From assembly GCF_039521325.1 (NCBI RefSeq), contig NZ_BAAACD010000011.1: 64,000 nucleotides of DNA; one strand, written 5' to 3'. Below, one piece after another: positions 7,167 to 16,041 of this stretch. Below the pieces are notes generated by a model that worked only from the letters and a program-made list of their open reading frames with translations, had not been told where the DNA came from and did no database searches. The stretch is from Clostridium_X cadaveris (lineage in GTDB: Bacteria > Bacillota > Clostridia > Clostridiales > Clostridiaceae). Each line of letters begins with the position of its first letter. The stretch's first letter is position 1. A program made the position numbers and the translations under genes.

Positions 7167-8400
7167 TGAACTAAGGATAAACTTGCCTAGTAAAATAGGA
7201 AAAGGTTATGGCAGCTTTTGGAGATGTAAGAAAAGATATAGAGCTGTAAAGGGTGGAAGAGGAAGCAAGAAATCAACTACAACAGCTATGTGGATAATAT
7301 ATAACATGATGAAATACGATAAAGCAAATACACTAGTTGTTAGAAGAGTATTTAATACACATAAGGATTCAACTTACACACAGTTGAAATGGGCCGCTAA
7401 CAATTTAGGGGTAGGTGACAAATGGAACTTCAGTAAATCACCATTAGAAGCAACTTATAAACCAACAGGTCAGAAGATATTATTTAGAGGACTGGATGAT
7501 CCAATGAGTATTACTTCTATAACAGTTGAAATAGGATATCTATGTTGGTGCTGGTTTGAAGAAGCTTTCCAAGTAATGAACGAGGATGATTTTAATAAAG
7601 TGGATATGTCTATTAGAGGTGAGTTGCCTGCTGGATATTTCAAACAGATAACTCTTACATTTAATCCGTGGAGTGAAAAGCACTGGCTTAAGAAGCGTTT
7701 CTTTGATAATCCAGATAAAAACACATTATCATTAACTACTAACTATAAGTGTAATGAGTTTCTTGGCGATGATGATAGAGAAATATTTGAAGAGATGAAA
7801 GAAAAAAACTCTAGAAGATATAAAATAGAAGGGCTTGGAGAATGGGGAATTGCAGAAGGCCTTGTATATGAAAATTTTGAGGAATTAGAATTTGATATAA
7901 ATGAGATAAATAAAAGACCTGGAGTTATTTCATTATTTGGTTTAGACTTTGGCTACACTAATGATCCTACAGCATTTATAGCTTTATTAGTAGACAAAGA
8001 AAACAGCAGTATTTATATATTTGATGAAATATATAGAAAAGCCATGACCAATAAGGATATATACAGTGAAATTAGTTACAAAGGGTATAGCAAAGAAAAG
8101 ATAGTAGCAGATAGTGCAGAACCCAAGAGTATAGAAGAGCTTAAAAGATTAGGCCTTAGAAGAGTCAAAGCGGCTCGTAAAGGTGCTGATAGTATATTGT
8201 TCGGTATTCAGAAATTACAAGATTATAAAATATATGTTCATCCAAGGTGTGAAAATACTTTAGTAGAGTTAAACAACTATGTATGGGATAACAAGGACGG
8301 ACAAGTATTAAATAAGCCTATAGATGATTATAACCATCTAATGGACGCTTTAAGGTATGCAACTGAAAACATGGAGAAGAAGGGACTTAGAACATTCTAG
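7150..8400 (+). CDS. terL: Terminase large subunit, PBSX/SPP1 type
   Basis: This is the ATP-driven packaging motor and headful nuclease, 416 aa. Walker A appears as GGRGSKKST near residue 30. Walker B and the catalytic Glu fit CWFEEAF near residue 138. The C-terminal RNase H-like nuclease shows LFGLDFGYTNDP (first Asp), VADSAEPKSIEEL (second Asp) and DDYNHLMDALRYA (third). I use ATG 7150; an in-frame TTG at 7138 lacks a separate ribosome site. It overlaps terS and is followed by the portal gene, the standard packaging order. Confidence 0.95.
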   Translation: MNLRTNELRINLPSKIGKGYGSFWRCKKRYRAVKGGRGSKKSTTTAMWIIYNMMKYDKANTLVVRRVFNTHKDSTYTQLKWAANNLGVGDKWNFSKSPLEATYKPTGQKILFRGLDDPMSITSITVEIGYLCWCWFEEAFQVMNEDDFNKVDMSIRGELPAGYFKQITLTFNPWSEKHWLKKRFFDNPDKNTLSLTTNYKCNEFLGDDDREIFEEMKEKNSRRYKIEGLGEWGIAEGLVYENFEELEFDINEINKRPGVISLFGLDFGYTNDPTAFIALLVDKENSSIYIFDEIYRKAMTNKDIYSEISYKGYSKEKIVADSAEPKSIEELKRLGLRRVKAARKGADSILFGIQKLQDYKIYVHPRCENTLVELNNYVWDNKDGQVLNKPIDDYNHLMDALRYATENMEKKGLRTF

Positions 8401-8434
8401 GTCTTATTTTTATGTCTAGGAATGAGGTGATACG

Positions 8435-9904
8435 GTGGGGATTAAAGATATATGGAATAAGATTAGAAAAGGAGTGAAAGCTGGAGTTATGGCAGTGCAA
8501 GAAAATAATAGCTTAACAGATAATAAGGTTGTAGCATTAATAAATGATTTCAATAGTTCTAAAAAAAGACAACTAATGACTATTGGTCAGAAGTATTATG
8601 AAGTAGATAATGATATTTTAAAGAGAAAAATAACTAAGAAAGTTAAAGGCACAGAAATAGAAGAAACATATAAAGCTAATAATAAACTAGCTCACTCTAA
8701 ATATAAAAATATGGTTGATGAAAAAGTAGCCTACCTACTATCAAGAGATTACTCACTTTCATGTGAAAATGAAGAGTATGTTAAGAAAGTAAAAGATGTA
8801 CTAGGAAAGCACTTTCAATATCAACTTAGTGGATTAGGATATGAAGCCAGTAACAAAGGTATAGCGTGGCTACAGGCTTATGTAGATTTAGAAGGAAACT
8901 TTAAGACTATGATTATACCTAGTGAGCAGTGTATACCAGTATGGAGAGATAATAGTCATACAGAGTTAGAAAGCATGATAAGGGTATATGAAACTGTAAC
9001 ATGGGAATATGACAAGAAAAAGACCATAACGAATGTTGAAGTATGGACTACAGAAGGAGTTTCTTATTATAGATTAGAAGGTAAGCTATTAATTGCTGAC
9101 TATGATAAGAATAACGATAATAATGGACCGGTAGCTCACTATAAAAAGGGCGAAGAATGGTACAGTTGGGGCAGAGTGCCTTTTATTGCTTTTAAAAATA
9201 ATAGAATAGAGCTTCCAGATATAAAATTTGTTAAGAGCTTACTTGATGCTTACGATTTATCCAGAAGTGAAGCTGCAAACTATGTTGAAGAAGTTAAAAA
9301 CCTTATATTTATTTTAAAAGGGTATGGCGGAGAAGATATATCTGAGTTTATGAGAGTATTAAATGAGGATAGAGCTATTCCAATTGATGATCCAAAAGAG
9401 GGGGGAGTTGATGCTCTTACACCACAAATGGATATTACAGCTTTAAGAGAGCACTATGAACAACTTAAGAGAGATTTAATAGAAGATGGTCAATCTATTA
9501 ATAAGGACCTAGACAAGTTCGGCAGTGCTCCAAGTGGAGTAGCATTAAAGTTTATGTATTCAGGACTTGATTTAAAATGTAATGCACTTGAAACAGAGTT
9601 TAAGATGGGATTTGAAAATCTTCTTTATTTCATAAACATATATCTAAGTGAAAGTAGTCTAGGAACATATAAGAATGTTGACTTGGATATTCTCTTTAAT
9701 AGAGATATGGAGATAAATGAAAGCGAAGTAATAGATAACTGTCAGAAATCTAAAGGAACTATAAGTGATAAAACCATAATAGCTAATCATCCATGGGTTA
9801 AAGATGTTGAAGCAGAAGAGAAAGCATTAGAGGAGCAAACCAAAGCGAATCTTCCATTTCAGGACAAGATACCTATAGGTGGTGGTGGAACAAATGAAGA
9901 ATAG
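8435..9904 (+). CDS. Portal protein, SPP1 gp6-like
   Basis: At 489 aa this fits the phage portal family that forms the dodecameric DNA channel at one capsid vertex. The N-terminal helical region, central beta-rich wing and the LDLKCNALETEFKMGFENLLYFINIYL helix near the C-terminus match the SPP1 Gp6 layout. GTG start 8435 follows GAGGTGA by 4 nt. A glycine-rich stretch (GGGGTNEE) ends the protein and overlaps the next gene start. It lies directly between large terminase and the MuF protein, as expected. Confidence 0.9.
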   Translation: MGIKDIWNKIRKGVKAGVMAVQENNSLTDNKVVALINDFNSSKKRQLMTIGQKYYEVDNDILKRKITKKVKGTEIEETYKANNKLAHSKYKNMVDEKVAYLLSRDYSLSCENEEYVKKVKDVLGKHFQYQLSGLGYEASNKGIAWLQAYVDLEGNFKTMIIPSEQCIPVWRDNSHTELESMIRVYETVTWEYDKKKTITNVEVWTTEGVSYYRLEGKLLIADYDKNNDNNGPVAHYKKGEEWYSWGRVPFIAFKNNRIELPDIKFVKSLLDAYDLSRSEAANYVEEVKNLIFILKGYGGEDISEFMRVLNEDRAIPIDDPKEGGVDALTPQMDITALREHYEQLKRDLIEDGQSINKDLDKFGSAPSGVALKFMYSGLDLKCNALETEFKMGFENLLYFINIYLSESSLGTYKNVDLDILFNRDMEINESEVIDNCQKSKGTISDKTIIANHPWVKDVEAEEKALEEQTKANLPFQDKIPIGGGGTNEE

Positions 9905-11066
9905 TGAATACTGGGAAAAACGTATTGCTAATAACATATGGGAAACTTATAACAGTTTAGAAGAGAAGAATAGAGCCTTACTTGAGATGTACCAGGAAGC
10001 AAGTTTAAATATAAGTGATGAATTATATAGAGTTGCTGAAAAGATGAAAACAAGCACTCCAACTCTTAGTGATATGCATAAGTTTAATAGGCTTACTAAT
10101 CTTCAAAAGAATATGGAGAATATTATAAGAGAACTTGGAGAGAATGTAGAAAAGTTCGGTAAAGACAATATGATAGAAGGCTTTAAAGATACTTATTCTA
10201 ATGTTATGGCTCAATTAGGTATTACTGAATTTGATATGGTACCTAAAAAAATCATGGAAGAAATGATGAAAAGGCCATGGCAAGGTGGTACATTTTCAGA
10301 GAGGTTATGGAAGAATACACAAGTATTAGCTATGAATCTTAACGACATAGTAACTAATGGCATTACACAAGGTAAGACAGTAACAGAGATGGCAATACAG
10401 CTCAACAATGCTATGAACAATGGCTTCAATGTATCTCATAGGCTTGTAAGAACAGAGACTATGCATTATTTAAATGAAAGTGCATTTAAAGGGTATGAAG
10501 ATGCTGGATGTGAAGAAGTTCAGCTATGGGCTGCGGTTGATGAAAGAACTTGTCCTACATGTGGGATAAAACATGGTAATATATATAGAATGAAAGATAG
10601 ACCAGTTTTGCCATTACACTCTAATTGCAGATGTACTTATATTCCAGTGATAGATAAAGAGGAGACAAAATCAGACCATGATACAGCTAAAGAAGAGATA
10701 AATAATGAGTTTAATAGAAGAAAAAATATTGGATATAAATATACAGAAGATGGTATAATAATGGTAACAGAAGACCATAAAGGAGAACATTTTAGTGTTC
10801 CTAAAATATATAAACCATATGCTGTAATTGAAACAGATTCTATTAAAAATGGGGTAAGACAAATTGATAGGACTATATATAACAAGGATGGAAAAATGAT
10901 TAAACAAATACATTCAGGGCCTCATGATAGATTAGATTTACATCCTTATGGAAATAATGGAGAACATATGCATTCATATAAATGGGATGGGAATAAAATT
11001 ATAGATAGAAAAACCAAAAATGTAACTGCTAAAGACAGAAAATTACACAAGGATATTCTAAAGTAA
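9894..11066 (+). CDS. MuF/SPP1 gp7-like minor head protein with C-terminal toxin-like extension
   Basis: Residues 1 to about 252 form the phage head-morphogenesis domain, ending in the usual Cys/His set: DERTCPTCGIKHG (about 215) and LHSNCRCTYIPV (about 242). About 138 further residues follow, which structural MuF proteins do not need: an acidic linker, then a His-rich module with IYNKDGKMIKQIH, GPHDRLDLHPYG and GEHMHSYKWD. Such tails on MuF proteins are typically polymorphic-toxin nuclease domains. The next small acidic gene would be the immunity partner. ATG 9894 is taken over a GTG five codons upstream. Toxin assignment is inference from architecture; the head-protein part is secure. Confidence 0.85.
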   Translation: MKNSEYWEKRIANNIWETYNSLEEKNRALLEMYQEASLNISDELYRVAEKMKTSTPTLSDMHKFNRLTNLQKNMENIIRELGENVEKFGKDNMIEGFKDTYSNVMAQLGITEFDMVPKKIMEEMMKRPWQGGTFSERLWKNTQVLAMNLNDIVTNGITQGKTVTEMAIQLNNAMNNGFNVSHRLVRTETMHYLNESAFKGYEDAGCEEVQLWAAVDERTCPTCGIKHGNIYRMKDRPVLPLHSNCRCTYIPVIDKEETKSDHDTAKEEINNEFNRRKNIGYKYTEDGIIMVTEDHKGEHFSVPKIYKPYAVIETDSIKNGVRQIDRTIYNKDGKMIKQIHSGPHDRLDLHPYGNNGEHMHSYKWDGNKIIDRKTKNVTAKDRKLHKDILK

Positions 11067-11080
11067 GGAGGGTAAGCATT

Positions 11081-11320
11081 ATGGATTTAGAGGATTTTAA
11101 AGATATAGCGCTAGTAAATGATTTAAGTTTTATGTATCTTGGTAATGAATTTTCTATAATTATGGATAATAACTCATATTTAGCTGTAGATAATAATGGT
11201 AGTATTACAAAGTTTAATAAGTATAACAATGTATATGATGATTTAGACGATATGCTTAATAATTGGATTATAGAGGGTAAAAAACTAAAGGATATAATAA
11301 AAGATATAGAATTAATATAA
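11081..11320 (+). CDS. Candidate immunity protein for the MuF toxin tail, 79 aa
   Basis: This small, very acidic protein (DLEDFKDIAL, DDLDDMLNNW, LKDIIKDIELI) lies 14 bp behind the MuF gene with a GGAGGG ribosome site. It then stops at a hairpin terminator, so it forms a two-gene unit with the MuF protein. Small size, acidity and position fit immunity proteins of polymorphic toxins. No structural phage gene normally occupies this slot. The function is inferred and not recognised from a named family. Confidence 0.5.
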   Translation: MDLEDFKDIALVNDLSFMYLGNEFSIIMDNNSYLAVDNNGSITKFNKYNNVYDDLDDMLNNWIIEGKKLKDIIKDIELI

Positions 11321-11356
11321 AAGCACTTGCTAATTTAAAAGTAGGTGCTTATTTTA
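11321..11356 (+). terminator. Hairpin terminator with conserved GTAGGTGCTT arm, copy 1
   Basis: AAGCACTTGC (11321-11330) pairs with GTAGGTGCTT (11341-11350), with two wobbles, and ATTTTAT follows. Similar hairpins recur at 11691 and 16737. Confidence 0.6.
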
Positions 11357-11370
11357 TAGGAGGTGCTATT

Positions 11371-11685
11371 ATGGATAACTTTAAAATTATATATAAGATA
11401 CTAAAGATATTAGAAAAGACTATGGATGCAGAAGAATTTGACAATCAGCTGATAAGCTATGAAACACTTGGAATATCTAAAATTAGATGGTCAAAAATTA
11501 TGAAGATGATGCTTGATAATGGATACATTGAAGGGGTCCGTAATATTGAGTATGATGGAGCAACATCACCAATAATAAAAATGATTAATCCAACTATTAC
11601 ATTACTAGGATTAGAATACTTAGAAGAAAACAGTCTTATGAAGAAAGCCGCGGACTTAGCTAAAGGAATATCTAATATAATATAG
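11371..11685 (+). CDS. YjcQ-family winged-helix-like protein
   Basis: The 104-aa product reads FKIIYKILKILEKTM, then WSKIMKMMLDNGYIEGV, then ITLLGLEYLEENSLM. This is the pattern of YjcQ family proteins, small winged-helix proteins common in Bacillus and Clostridium prophages. Family function is not established; the fold suggests DNA or protein binding. AGGAGGTG lies before the ATG. It stands alone between two similar hairpins, suggesting a mobile accessory gene inserted in the head module. Confidence 0.72.
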   Translation: MDNFKIIYKILKILEKTMDAEEFDNQLISYETLGISKIRWSKIMKMMLDNGYIEGVRNIEYDGATSPIIKMINPTITLLGLEYLEENSLMKKAADLAKGISNII

Positions 11686-11690
11686 TGAAA

Positions 11691-11720
11691 GAGCACTTAC
11701 TTATGTAGGTGCTCTTATTA
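11691..11720 (+). terminator. Hairpin terminator with GTAGGTGCTC arm, copy 2
   Basis: GAGCACTTAC (11691-11700) and GTAGGTGCTC (11705-11714) form a perfect 10-bp stem with a 4-nt loop, followed by TTATTATG. The same stem and downstream sequence reappear near 16737-16795. Confidence 0.62.
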
Positions 11721-11745
11721 TGTCTTAATTAAGGAGAAATTGATT

Positions 11746-11967
11746 ATGAGTGTAGAAAATAAAAATTTAGGACTATATGAGATGAGAGTACCAGTTACAG
11801 CTAAAAAAGTAAATAAGGTTAGAGTTTTACAAGATGAATTTGGAAATGAATATCCTATTAATGAAGAAATGATTATAGTAACTTTATCTAATGGATTTGA
11901 AATGAGAATAGCTGAGAGTATGTTCAAAGAAATGTTTAAAAAAGTAGTTGGGGGGGTGAGTAGGTAA
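11746..11967 (+). CDS. Hypothetical prophage protein, 73 aa
   Basis: AAGGAG lies 9 nt before ATG 11746, which is preferred to a TTG six bases upstream. The product looks like a small beta-rich protein (LGLYEMRVPVTAKKVNKVRVL; IIVTLSNGFEMRIAESMFKEMF). No family is recognised. Its last base is the first base of the next ATG (TAATG overlap), so the following 24-residue ORF is translationally coupled. Confidence 0.5.
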   Translation: MSVENKNLGLYEMRVPVTAKKVNKVRVLQDEFGNEYPINEEMIIVTLSNGFEMRIAESMFKEMFKKVVGGVSR

Positions 11968-12041
11968 TGCGTGTATGTCCGATTTGTGGGGCGCATTTTA
12001 ATGGTCCATGGTGTCCAAGGTGTGGCTATTGCCCAACTTGA
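11967..12041 (+). CDS. 24-residue zinc-knuckle micro-ORF
   Basis: The frame encodes CPICGAHF and WCPRCGYC, a compact four-Cys zinc knuckle, and stops at TGA 12039-12041. It starts inside the previous gene's stop, behind a G-run (GGGGGGGTGAG). Zinc-knuckle content and coupling favour a real micro-protein, but it is very short. Confidence 0.42.
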   Translation: MRVCPICGAHFNGPWCPRCGYCPT

Positions 12042-12052
12042 GCAGATTAATT

Positions 12053-12076
12053 AAGGCTAGTTAGCCTTTTTATTTT
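12053..12076 (+). terminator. Intrinsic terminator upstream of the scaffold gene
   Basis: AAGGCT (12053-12058) and AGCCTT (12063-12068) form a short stem with an AGTT loop followed by TTTATTTT. Confidence 0.62.
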
Positions 12077-12176
12077 GCTCTTTTTTAAGTGTTGCAGAGC
12101 ATAAAGAACAACGGTAGTTCTACAGTACCTGGAGAGCAGGTATAAAAATCTATTAGAAGTAAAGGAGAAAGATAAT

Positions 12177-12764
12177 ATGGAATGGTTAAGAAAATTATTA
12201 GAAGGTGCAAAAATAGTTGATGGTAAGCTTGATGTTGAGGCATTAATGAAAGATGTTAATACAGAGTTTCCTAAAAATGCGGTACCGAAGGAAACATTCA
12301 ATGATATTAATGGACAACTTAAAACAGCAAATTCAACTATAGCAGATCTAAAGAAAAACAACGCTGATAATGAAACATTGCAGCAAACAATCAAGGAACA
12401 TGAGAAAACGATCAAGACACAAAAGGCTGATTACGAAGCTAAGGTAAGGAATTTAACCTTAGATAGTGCTATTGAAAAGGCACTAGTTAATGCTAAAGCT
12501 AAGCATACTGATTTATTATCAGGAAAAATAGATAGAGATAAGTTAGTAATTAGTTAAGATGGTAAAGTAACAGGGATTGATGAACAACTTAAAGGACTAA
12601 AGGATAATTACAAAGATTTATTTGAAGAAAAAATAACTGGGAATCCCCCAGCTAATCCAGAAGGTGGTTCTGGTGGAAATGTCACATATGAATCATTAAT
12701 AGCTAATGCTGATAACATGACTGCAGAAGAAGTAGCAGCTCAATTTATGGCTATGAAAAAATAA
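12177..12764 (+). pseudogene. Capsid scaffold protein (Phage GP20-like), internal nonsense
   Basis: The reading frame is 196 codons but is interrupted by TAA at 12555-12557. Before the stop (126 aa) are the N-terminal segment and the long coiled coil (GQLKTANSTIADLKKN; LQQTIKEHEKTIK) typical of GP20 scaffolds. After it the same frame continues with GKVTGIDEQLKGLKDNYKDLF and a C-terminal tail ending MTAEEVAAQFMAMKK, which is the capsid-binding end of such proteins. GGAGAAAG precedes the ATG. The position just before the capsid gene fits. Loss of the C-terminal third should abolish head assembly unless the stop is read through. Confidence 0.85.
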
Positions 12765-12786
12765 TGAATAGAAAGAAGGAATATAA

Positions 12787-13668
12787 ATGTCAGTAACAAA
12801 TTTTAAAGCAACATTATGGGAAGGAGCATTACTTGCTAATTTCCACTCTGTATCAGTAACTGATGCAGTATCAACAAAGCCTACAAAAATTCAAGGTAAT
12901 AAAGTAATCTTTAACAGAGTTGGGGCAGGTACTATAAAGGATTATGAAGGTACTATTGCATGGGATGAAATCAATACAACTCCTATAGAAATGACTTTTA
13001 ATAAGAAAAAGTATTTTGCATTTAGTCTAGATGATTGTGATAAGGTTCAATTAGTAGCAGATGTTATGGGTGCAACTACTGCAGAGCATGCAGCAGTTTT
13101 AGCAGAAACATACGACAAAGATTTCTATACAGTATTAGCAGCTGGTGTTAAATCAACTAATAAGATAGGTACATCTTCTAGTAAGAAAGATATATCATCT
13201 GTTAATGTTTATGACTATATAGTTGATCTAGGAACTATTCTTTCAAAGAATAAAGTACCTAAGGCAGATAGATATGTAACTGTAGATGCAGAGATACTAG
13301 GATTACTTTCTAAGGATAGAAGATTTACACCTAACCCAAATGTATTAGCTAATGGAGTTGTTGAAGGGCAAACTATAAATGGTATGAAGGTTGTATGCAG
13401 TGAAGAAAAGCCAGTTAATCAAATAGTGGCTCATTGGAAGGGTGCTATAGGTGCAGCTAAACAATTAGATGAAATGGAAGCTATGAGACTTCAAACATCA
13501 TTCGCAGATGGTGTTAGGGGATTATGTATGTATGGTTCAAAAGTTTTAAGAGAGGAAGCTATTGCAGTGCTATTCTACAATGTAATTCCTACAGACCAAG
13601 TTGCGCCAACTAAGGTTGAAGCAACTAATACTGCAGAAAATCCAGTAAATACTAAGGCGGTGCAATAA
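12787..13668 (+). CDS. Major capsid protein
   Basis: The 293-aa protein follows the scaffold gene and is the likely HK97-fold coat protein. It reads from SVTNFKATLWEGALLANF through a P22-coat/N4-gp56-like body with YVTVDAEILGLLSKDRRFTPN and INGMKVVCSEEKPVNQIVAHWKGAIGAAKQ. These are the P-domain and A-domain segments seen in coat proteins of Clostridium and Lactococcus siphophages. AGAAGGA precedes the ATG. A terminator follows immediately. Intact by inspection. Confidence 0.85.
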   Translation: MSVTNFKATLWEGALLANFHSVSVTDAVSTKPTKIQGNKVIFNRVGAGTIKDYEGTIAWDEINTTPIEMTFNKKKYFAFSLDDCDKVQLVADVMGATTAEHAAVLAETYDKDFYTVLAAGVKSTNKIGTSSSKKDISSVNVYDYIVDLGTILSKNKVPKADRYVTVDAEILGLLSKDRRFTPNPNVLANGVVEGQTINGMKVVCSEEKPVNQIVAHWKGAIGAAKQLDEMEAMRLQTSFADGVRGLCMYGSKVLREEAIAVLFYNVIPTDQVAPTKVEATNTAENPVNTKAVQ

Positions 13669-13669
13669 T

Positions 13670-13693
13670 AGAGAGGTTTGCCCTCTCTTTTTT
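13670..13693 (+). terminator. Intrinsic terminator after the capsid gene
   Basis: AGAGAGG (13670-13676) and CCTCTCT (13682-13688) form a 7-bp stem with a 5-nt loop, followed by a T-run. Confidence 0.75.
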
Positions 13694-13709
13694 GAAATGG
13701 GGTGTTTAA

Positions 13710-13804
13710 ATGACACAGAGTGAACAGAAAGTAAAGATATTAGAGGCTGTTAAATTAAGACCAGGTATTAGTAATATATCTGATACATTATTATCTGATT
13801 TTAT
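13710..13804 (+). pseudogene. Head-tail connector gene, cut off by IS21
   Basis: From ATG 13710 the frame reads TQSEQKVKILEAVKLRPGI then SDTLLSDFI, the start of a phage head-tail connector (DNA-packaging gp6/gp15-like) protein. After about 31 residues it runs into istB sequence on the other strand. The normal protein is roughly 100 residues, so about two thirds is missing. Identification rests on the N-terminal pattern and location after the capsid gene. Confidence 0.65.
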
Positions 13805-14517
13805 ATCCTTATTAAGTGACAGTGGTGCATCAGTCTATCAAGTATAGCTGTTGCAGCTAGTTTACTTGTGAATATTTTATCCCAATTACCTAGCGGTGTA
13901 TTGGTAGTTAGTATTAGAGAGCCCTTTTCATATCGTTGGCGGATGATTTGAAAAAATATGCTCTCTTTTTCTTTATCCATTTGAAAGTGGCCTAACTCAT
14001 CAATAATTAGTAAATCTATCTTTCGTATTGCTTTAAAATTACTTTCTAAAGTACCTTGTAGATAGCTCTTGTATAGTTTGTCCATGAATTCTTGAGCTGT
14101 GGTAAATAGAACTTTAAAGCCACTTTTACAAGCTAATACTCCTAATGAGATGCTAATATGACTTTTTCCAACGCCTGGCGGCCCTATCAAAATTACATTT
14201 TCTTTATTATTTATAAAAGATAATGTTTCTAAATCTCTTACTTTAGCTTCGTTAATTTTATCAGGAAATGAAAAATCAAATTCTTCTAATCTTTTTATTC
14301 CTTCAAATTTTGATGCTTTAATATTACGTTCAGCATTTCTTTCTTTTTTACCTTTCGCCTCTATATCAAGTAATCTTACTAAAAATTCTCTATAACCTAT
14401 ATTATGTTCAATAGCGTAAGCTATTTCCGCTTCATAATTTAATTGGATGTCTAATAATTTGAATTGCTTTAAAAGAGATTTAATATGGTCTGATGATGTA
14501 TTAATCTTGCTTTTCAT
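13801..14517 (-). pseudogene. istB: IstB-like ATPase, C-terminus truncated
   Basis: IstB is the AAA+ helper that selects target DNA for the IS21 transposase. The 238-aa reading frame shows Walker A (GPPGVGKS), Walker B (LLIIDELGHFQ) and the sensor region LILTTNTPLGNWDKIF. Family members continue past LDRLMHHCHLIRI with about 15-20 more residues. Here the frame meets a TAA derived from the junction with prophage DNA. Ribosome site AATTTTAAGT is weak; translation is probably coupled to istA. Truncation and missing IS end suggest it is not active. Confidence 0.8.
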
Positions 14518-14519
14518 AC

Positions 14520-15986
14520 TTAAAATTGATCCTCCTCATAATAAGATAAGTCACGGCTAGTTTCATTTATAGTAAGGAGTTCATTTTCAGAGCTAATACC
14601 TTTAACAATATCAAAGTACTTTGTCTTTAATACATCCTTTATACCACTAATTTCATAAATATTTTTCTCAATACAATATTTCAAAACTAAGTCTAACGAC
14701 TCTATATCATAAAGCTCCTTAAGCTTAATTATTTGACGCAAGTGATAACTAGGCTGTTTCAAGTGAGGAATACACTTTTTATAAAAAATTTGTCCATTAG
14801 AAAATATATTTTCAAACTGCCTTATTATCTCAGGAATAGATTTTGGTGCAATATTATTTAAGTCACCATAATGCTCATCAATAGTGATCATTTTCCCCTT
14901 ATCTTTAATAATTTCATGAGTTGCAATTATTTCTAAACCTGCATTAAAGATTTCTAATTTATAACCTAAGGATATTCTAAATGATACCTTTTTGCCTACA
15001 TATTCAACGGGAACACTATATTTTACTGCTTCAACAGATATATAGGAATCCAAGCTCACTTTTCTTTCTTTAAGATCACAAATAATAAATGGTTTAGTTC
15101 TTATTGGGGTTAAATGTGGTACCTCTTCAGCAAAAAATTCATTTGTTAGTCTTAAGGTTGTACTATGAACAAGATTATTAGATTCTTCTATAAATATATC
15201 TGCTGCTTCATTTAATTCAGTCATAGAATTAAATTTACTACCTTTAACAAACTGTTCCTCAATATATTGAAAAGGTTTTTCTACCTTACCTTTAGTGCGG
15301 GCCCGATAGGGATTACAAGCATTTAAATGTATGCCTAAGTAATGTGATAATCGTAGTGCATTGGTATTGAAGTCAACTTCATCTCCAGATTTATTTGAAT
15401 TAACTAGTGCCTTGGGGTTATCAATTAGTAGCTCCTTTGTAACACCTCCAATTTTTTTAAATAGCAAATATATAGAATCGTATATGGCTTCGCCGTCACA
15501 AGACTTAGAGAATATGATGGCTTTTTTTCTAGATGCTGATAAAATTAATGAAAAGCAATAGACTGTTATTTTTTCACTTGCTATATTCATTATATAATGT
15601 GCCCAATCAAATTGAGCTTGATCTCCTAGAGGAGTTTCTATACGTTTTGTAGCTTTTAATGGAAGATTAGATTTATCTTCTTTTAGTGTGTTTAAATAGC
15701 GATATACTGGAGAGATGCTCCCATTATATCCAAGCTTTTTTAATTCTCTATAAATCCTAGTACCTATAAAGTTATACTCTGGATCAAGGTACCATATCTT
15801 GATTTTTTCTAGATAATCATCTACCTTTGTTGAATAATCTCTTTTCTTGTATTTTGGTTCTTCTTCAAACTGTATCAACCTTTTAACTGTATTTCTTGAT
15901 ATTTTCAATTCTCTAGCTATCTGCCGAATGGGTATTCCTTTCCTGTGCATTGTCTTAACAGTTATCCAATCCTTCACATCTTTCAC
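14520..15986 (-). CDS. istA: IS21-family transposase IstA
   Basis: The 488-aa DDE transposase begins with an HTH (IRQIARELKISRNTVKRLI, about residues 20-40). The rve integrase core follows, with LGDQAQFDWAHY (first Asp), LLIDNPKALV (second Asp) and RARTKGKVEKPF (Glu). A C-terminal IstA beta-barrel region completes it (KYSVPVEYVGKKVSF). The start ATG follows GGAGGAAAC on the minus strand. The gene appears complete, but with a damaged istB and one terminus missing it could act only in trans. Confidence 0.93.
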   Translation of the reverse strand: MKDVKDWITVKTMHRKGIPIRQIARELKISRNTVKRLIQFEEEPKYKKRDYSTKVDDYLEKIKIWYLDPEYNFIGTRIYRELKKLGYNGSISPVYRYLNTLKEDKSNLPLKATKRIETPLGDQAQFDWAHYIMNIASEKITVYCFSLILSASRKKAIIFSKSCDGEAIYDSIYLLFKKIGGVTKELLIDNPKALVNSNKSGDEVDFNTNALRLSHYLGIHLNACNPYRARTKGKVEKPFQYIEEQFVKGSKFNSMTELNEAADIFIEESNNLVHSTTLRLTNEFFAEEVPHLTPIRTKPFIICDLKERKVSLDSYISVEAVKYSVPVEYVGKKVSFRISLGYKLEIFNAGLEIIATHEIIKDKGKMITIDEHYGDLNNIAPKSIPEIIRQFENIFSNGQIFYKKCIPHLKQPSYHLRQIIKLKELYDIESLDLVLKYCIEKNIYEISGIKDVLKTKYFDIVKGISSENELLTINETSRDLSYYEEDQF

Positions 15987-16041
15987 CTTGTTTCCTCCTA
16001 ATCTTTTGTTTCAAGATTAGGATAGTTTATAAGATTTAGAT

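Larger units (their letters stand above)
1..13806 (+). mobile_element. Truncated prophage: early and head-assembly modules
   Basis: Gene order is that of an SPP1/PBSX-like temperate siphophage: SSB, DNA methylase, RuvC-fold nuclease, small ORFs, ArpU-type late regulator, small and large terminase, portal, MuF-like head protein, scaffold, capsid, connector. The left edge lies outside the window. The right edge is the junction with the IS21 element near 13800. No tail, lysis or integrase genes follow, and several genes carry lesions (SSB start, scaffold nonsense, connector truncation), so this is a remnant and not an inducible phage. Confidence 0.88.

Noticed and set aside
11321..11720. CRISPR or tandem-repeat array suggested by recurring GTAGGTGC sequence
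   Set aside because: The copies are single hairpins at gene ends with T-rich tails and irregular spacing; no spacers or cas genes exist.
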